From the NCBI GenBank assembly GCA_947467345.1, contig CANIHD010000009.1, forward strand, positions 1 through 64,000: a stretch of 64,000 bases of DNA, written 5' to 3'. Positions within the stretch are counted from its first letter, which is position 1. The number at the start of each line of letters is the position of its first letter. Made by a program: the position numbers and the translations under genes. Below the pieces are notes generated by a model, which saw only the letters and a list, made by a program, of their open reading frames with translations, was not told the origin of the DNA and made no database searches. Source of the stretch: Alphaproteobacteria bacterium (GTDB lineage: Bacteria; Pseudomonadota; Alphaproteobacteria; Micropepsales; Micropepsaceae). This document shows positions 60,575 to 64,000 of this stretch, in pieces.

Positions 60575-61564
60575 TTAACTCCATTGGGCAAAGCCCAGCC
60601 CGGCGCCGGTGAGGGCAGGGGTGCGGTAGGCGGGAATATAGTCGATCCAGGCCAGGCCGAGGCCTTCCGCCGCCGCTGCGGCGCAGATCCAGCTTCGTAT
60701 CTCCGAGCTTCCGGCCTTCAACCGTTCGGGCGGCAACGCGCCGAGGTAATCCAGATCGTTTTTCCGGAACGCCTCGATGAGGCCGTGATCGAGCTCCTCG
60801 TCGACCACGAAATGCGACAGCCCGCCCGAGGCGATGATACCGACGCGCAAATCGTCCGGGTAGGACTCGACCAACGCCTTGATCGCCCGCCCGAGTTTCA
60901 CGCAGCGCGACGGTGAGACGGGATTCGGCTCGTAATAGGTGTTCATGAACACCGGAATGATCGGCAGAGATTTTCGCGCCGGCAAATAGGTGCGGTGAAT
61001 ATACGAGTAAGCGTGGCCCTCATGCTGATCGGGCGGAATCGATTTCACCGCGGTGATGTCAAAACCGTTTTTCGTCAGCCCCGTGATCAGATGCAACGCC
61101 AATTTGCCGTGCACCGGATAATGAATGTCGCCATCGGGTTCGCGGCGGCGCATTTGCGCGCGCTTGTACCAATCTTCCGGCATGGTTTCCGGCGCGCCGG
61201 CATTGCGGATCGTGTCGCCATAAAAGATAGCGAGCGAGGGCATCATGGCGTCGAGAAATAGTTCGTGCTGGTCATCGCCCACAATGATCAGCGCATCTAG
61301 CGGCGTCGCTTCTATGGCGGCGCGCAATTTCAGAATGGACGCATCGGTTTGGCGATGACGCTCTATCATCTTTTCGGGCGTGACACGGTCTTCGGCGTCG
61401 GCGGGCGCGGCGGCTAGAAGCCCATCATAGGTCAGCGTTTCACCGCCACGGCCGTAAAGCGGCATGCGCCGATCCGACACGCGGAATTTCTCGATCCAAT
61501 CCTCCGCCTCGGTGACCAGCATGACGCTGTGCGACGAACCGAAAGCGGCGGTGATGCGTGCCAA
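60575..61564 (-). CDS. LigB-type (class III) extradiol ring-cleavage dioxygenase
   Basis: 329 residues. The start is TTG 61564 with AGGGG 7 bases upstream. Conserved histidines are in AAFGSSHSVML near the N-terminus and GDDQHELF, with IASGGLSHFVVDEELDHGL late in the protein. This fits the LigB superfamily of Fe(II) dioxygenases (protocatechuate 4,5-, gallate or 2-aminophenol 1,6-dioxygenases). No LigA-type small subunit is encoded nearby, so it may act alone. In one strand run with MarR and RidA genes. Confidence 0.88.
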   Translation of the reverse strand: MARITAAFGSSHSVMLVTEAEDWIEKFRVSDRRMPLYGRGGETLTYDGLLAAAPADAEDRVTPEKMIERHRQTDASILKLRAAIEATPLDALIIVGDDQHELFLDAMMPSLAIFYGDTIRNAGAPETMPEDWYKRAQMRRREPDGDIHYPVHGKLALHLITGLTKNGFDITAVKSIPPDQHEGHAYSYIHRTYLPARKSLPIIPVFMNTYYEPNPVSPSRCVKLGRAIKALVESYPDDLRVGIIASGGLSHFVVDEELDHGLIEAFRKNDLDYLGALPPERLKAGSSEIRSWICAAAAAEGLGLAWIDYIPAYRTPALTGAGLGFAQWS

Positions 61565-61619
61565 AGCAAGCCCCTTAGATGATTGCGCGCCAGGAGATTT
61601 TTTTCCTGGGCGCGTCCCC

Positions 61620-62093
61620 TCAATCTTCCATCCGTGCGACGTTGGTGCGCACTTTCTGCAACAAGGCGATCAATGTATTGGTCTCGTCGCCGCTCAGTCC
61701 GGCCACGATGCGTTCTTGCCGCTTCAACGCGACGCCGAGAATTTTTTCGTACAGCGCTAGTCCCGACGCCGTGAACGCCACGGTGCGTTTGCGCGCATCG
61801 GTGCCGTGCGGGGCGATCAGCACATAGCCTTCCGCTTCCAGCACCCGCAGTGAACGCGATGCCGCCGCTTTGTCGAGCTGTGCTATTTGGCAGAGGCGAT
61901 TGGCGGTGGTGTTGGGTTCGGCGGCAAGCGCTGTGAGCACGCGCCATTCGGTGACGCCGATGCCAAATGTGTTCTGGTAAAATTGCGAGGCGCCGCGATA
62001 GAGCCCATTGGAAATCGAAATGATTAGGAACGGCACATAACGATTGTGATCAATGGCGGCGACGGGTTTTTCGCTGGGAGTCGCGTGTTTCAT
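61620..62093 (-). CDS. MarR-family transcriptional regulator
   Basis: 157 residues from ATG 62093; a TTG at 62105 is an alternative. Winged-helix blocks: GIGVTEWRVLTALAAEPNTTANRLCQIAQLDKAAASRSLRVLEAEGYVLIAPHGTDARKRTVAFT, then a helical dimerisation end. It precedes the extradiol dioxygenase gene by 55 bases and probably controls it in response to an aromatic acid. Confidence 0.9.
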   Translation of the reverse strand: MKHATPSEKPVAAIDHNRYVPFLIISISNGLYRGASQFYQNTFGIGVTEWRVLTALAAEPNTTANRLCQIAQLDKAAASRSLRVLEAEGYVLIAPHGTDARKRTVAFTASGLALYEKILGVALKRQERIVAGLSGDETNTLIALLQKVRTNVARMED

Positions 62094-62156
62094 CGCATCT
62101 ACCAAAATCCGCCAGTCCGCGTGGCAAACGGCCGCGCGCAGGCAACGATCTTAAAT

Positions 62157-62166
62157 GAACCGGTTC
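62157..62166. promoter_or_regulatory. GAACCGGTTC palindrome upstream of marR
   Basis: A perfect 10-bp palindrome lies 64 bases upstream of the marR start, next to a repeated TCGGCCAC (62164-62171 and 62182-62189). It is a candidate operator for the MarR protein. It is short, so chance occurrence is possible. Confidence 0.3.
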
Positions 62167-62305
62167 GGCCACAGGTTTCGGCCACACTGCGCCGCGCCGA
62201 ACTGCCCGATGGGGACAAGACTATGCAATCATACATGCCAGCCCATTGGCAACGCCGGAAAAGCGATTGCCCGGCGGAACGCCGGCCAATCAGAGGTTAG
62301 GCGAA

Positions 62306-63292
62306 TCAGAGATCCAGCACCAGGCGAGGCGATTTGGAGCCGGAGCAGCAAATCATCATGGTGGCATTCGCCTTGCGCTCGGATTCCGTCAAAATGGAAT
62401 CGCGATGATCGGGCGTGCCCGAGATCACCCGCGTTTCGCAGGCGCCGCAAATGCCTTCCTCGCAACTGAAGGGCACGTCTACGCCGGCTTCGCGCACGAC
62501 TTGAAGGATCGATTTGCCTTCAGGAACTTTGAGTTCTTTTTTCGAACGCTCCAATTGCACCGTGTAACCGCCCTCGGCGGCGGCGGCGAATTTGGGCGTG
62601 AAATATTCCACATGCACTTGCTCGGCGCTGAATCCACTGGCGGCTGCCGCGGCTTCAAAAGCCGCGAGCATCGGCGTCGGACCGCAGCAATACATGTGCG
62701 AATTCTTCGGCAGCCCCGCGATGATGTTCGCGATCGGCATCACGCCGCCTTTTTCTTGATCGAAATGCAGCTTCACTTGCGGATAGGATTCCAGCTCCTT
62801 CACGAAGGCTGCATCGATACGGGAGCGTGCGGAATAATAGAGCTCCCAGGAACGACCGAGTTCGATCAGCCGTTTCGCCATGCAATAGATCGGCGTCACG
62901 CCGATGCCGCCGGCGAACAGAACGACGTGATCCGCAGTTTCGACCAACGGGAAATTGTTGCGCGGCGGCTCGATGGTGATCGGCTGCCCGACGCGCAAAT
63001 GCGTGTGCATGAACAGCGAACCGCCGCGGCTGTTCGGGTCCAGTTTCACGCCCACAATATATTCCGTCAGCGACGGACCGTAATTGGTCAGCGAGTATTG
63101 GCGCTCAATGCCGTTGGGCAACATCAGGCTAATATGCGAGCCCGGTGTGGCACCCGGCATGGCGGCGCCGTCCGCTCGGCGGAAGGTGTAAAGATTGGTG
63201 TCCTTGGCCGCCATCTGGATGGATGTCAGGAGTACCTCGAGGGCCAAAGCGGTAAGGGCAGGTTTAGAGCTGTCGGCCAAAGCGTTCGTCAT
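62306..63292 (-). CDS. Phthalate-dioxygenase-reductase-type FMN/2Fe-2S oxidoreductase
   Basis: 328 residues. It has an N-terminal flavin domain (ERQYSLTNYG), an NAD domain (LFAGGIGVTPIYCMAKRL, YCCGPTPML) and a C-terminal plant-type ferredoxin domain (CEEGICGACETRV and a later C in MICCSGS). This order is that of phthalate dioxygenase reductase and VanB, which supply electrons from NADH to one-component Rieske oxygenases. Three such oxygenases lie at 39359-43252 without their own reductase, so this is a likely partner. Confidence 0.92.
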   Translation of the reverse strand: MTNALADSSKPALTALALEVLLTSIQMAAKDTNLYTFRRADGAAMPGATPGSHISLMLPNGIERQYSLTNYGPSLTEYIVGVKLDPNSRGGSLFMHTHLRVGQPITIEPPRNNFPLVETADHVVLFAGGIGVTPIYCMAKRLIELGRSWELYYSARSRIDAAFVKELESYPQVKLHFDQEKGGVMPIANIIAGLPKNSHMYCCGPTPMLAAFEAAAAASGFSAEQVHVEYFTPKFAAAAEGGYTVQLERSKKELKVPEGKSILQVVREAGVDVPFSCEEGICGACETRVISGTPDHRDSILTESERKANATMMICCSGSKSPRLVLDL

Positions 63293-63604
63293 CCAAATCT
63301 GGAGCCTCGGATAGGGCCGGCTCCCTGCGATCTAAGCCCAAGACCCTGTCACGGGCAGTTTCTCCCCACCTATACCAATACATCCCTACCGCAAAGGAAA
63401 AATGGGGTGTGAAAAGCGCCTTCACAAGGCATGGGCTTGGCACATGACCGCATGGTGAACAACGGTGTTCTAAATTGCCAGACAGGTCCAAGGCTGCAGC
63501 CGGATGGTGCTCTTCGCAGATGCGGCAGACGCTTTGGCGACGGTTTTGGCACCAGGGTACCACTCAGTGCTTGCGTGGGCCGGTGCGCGCGTTAATCAGA
63601 GCAT
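63293..63604. other. 312-base intergenic region without a recognised feature
   Basis: It separates the reductase gene (minus) from an MFS gene (plus) and must hold both promoters. I find no dyad, consensus promoter or RNA gene that stands out. Short frames here lack ribosome-binding sites and any similarity. Confidence 0.5.
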
Positions 63605-64000
63605 ATGGCCACGACATCGCAACCGCCGCCGGACGACCCCAAAGCCGGGGCTGCGCCCGAAGAGGTGCCAAAGGTCTCGCCCCTCGTTCCGCTGATCGTT
63701 GCCGCCAGCCTGTTCATGGAGGGGCTCGACACCTCCATCGTCAACACGGCGCTGCCGCGCATGGCCGACACGTTCCACGTCACGGCGCCGCAGATGAGCA
63801 GCGCCATTACGGCCTATCTCCTGGCGCTTGCGGTATTCATTCCGGTGAGTGGCTGGATCGCCGACCGTTTCGGCGCTCGCAAGGTCTATTGCACCGCCAT
63901 TGCCTGCTTCACCTTCGGCTCCATGATGAGCGGCTTTGCCTCGTCCATTAATATGCTGATTTTCGCGCGCATCATTCAGGGCTTCGGCGGCGCCATGATG
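63605..64000 (+). CDS. MFS transporter, DHA2 (EmrB/QacA) type, N-terminal part
   Basis: 132 residues to the window edge. After a Pro-rich cytoplasmic leader (about 25 residues) comes PLIVAASLFMEGLDTSIVNTALPRMADTFHV (helix 1 with motif D1), helix 2, motif A as GWIADRFGARKVY, and RIIQGFGGAMM at the cut end. It is typical of 14-helix drug/proton antiporters. The adjacent aromatic genes suggest export of an aromatic or toxic intermediate, but this is inference. Confidence 0.88.
   Translation, partial: MATTSQPPPDDPKAGAAPEEVPKVSPLVPLIVAASLFMEGLDTSIVNTALPRMADTFHVTAPQMSSAITAYLLALAVFIPVSGWIADRFGARKVYCTAIACFTFGSMMSGFASSINMLIFARIIQGFGGAMM

Noticed and set aside
1-64000. CRISPR array, integrase, prophage or toxin-antitoxin module
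   Set aside because: No regularly spaced repeats and no cas, integrase or phage structural genes were seen; the only mobile DNA is the IS3-type end at the left border.

Overview
The window looks like one stretch of an alphaproteobacterial chromosome. It is GC-rich with densely packed genes. The supporting signs are two divergent EcfG-type general-stress promoters (GGAAC-N16/17-CGTT), a SigF/NrsF-type ECF sigma/anti-sigma pair as known from Caulobacter, a palindromic REP-like intergenic repeat, TonB-dependent receptors and many catabolic paralogs. I cannot place it at genus level; a soil or aquatic relative of Caulobacterales or Micropepsales would fit.

Layout. 1-136: the end of an IS3-family element that has cut into a glycosyltransferase gene. 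134-5406 (minus): a tightly overlapping biotin operon bioB-bioF-bioD-bioA, followed by a ferritin-like diiron protein of unknown role and the truncated glycosyltransferase. 5507-8720: Nudix hydrolase, 3-methyladenine DNA glycosylase, TonB receptor. 8870-14606: a tripartite tricarboxylate transporter (two Tat-exported binding proteins, TctA, TctB) with a VOC protein and a bicupin. 14726-25041: mixed genes, including an operon of S45 acylase, GH3 acyl-amide synthetase and a small 2H-like protein, a CREST/ceramidase-like membrane protein, pirin, and two secreted proteins with internal duplications. 25188-29888: LysR, azoreductase, ornithine-cyclodeaminase-like protein, a second bicupin and a degenerate SRAP protein. 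30131-38204: a lower-GC orphan gene, peroxiredoxin, MFS pump, aldehyde dehydrogenase, two EcfG-controlled stress genes, MaiA, a Ni/Co transporter, cytochrome b561 and a lectin-like secreted protein.

38307-53936 is a catabolic region. It holds three tandem phthalate-dioxygenase-type Rieske oxygenases, three 4,5-dihydroxyphthalate-decarboxylase-like proteins, two medium-chain dehydrogenases, a large TonB receptor, an alpha/beta hydrolase with a Cys nucleophile and an altered PanB homologue. A matching FMN/2Fe-2S reductase, a LigB-type extradiol dioxygenase, a RidA protein and a MarR regulator lie at 60108-63292. Together they suggest uptake and breakdown of one or more aromatic acids, but the substrate cannot be read from the sequence.

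54901-60106 holds a CNNM/CorC protein and then a bufferin-type copper-binding RiPP operon (bufA-bufB-bufC-DoxX). The operon is preceded by an exact GTAACC-N16-CGAA sigma-F promoter and is divergent from its own ECF sigma factor and NrsF. The sigma gene carries an in-frame TAG inside region 4, so this regulatory circuit appears broken or read through. The window ends in a truncated DHA2-type MFS pump.
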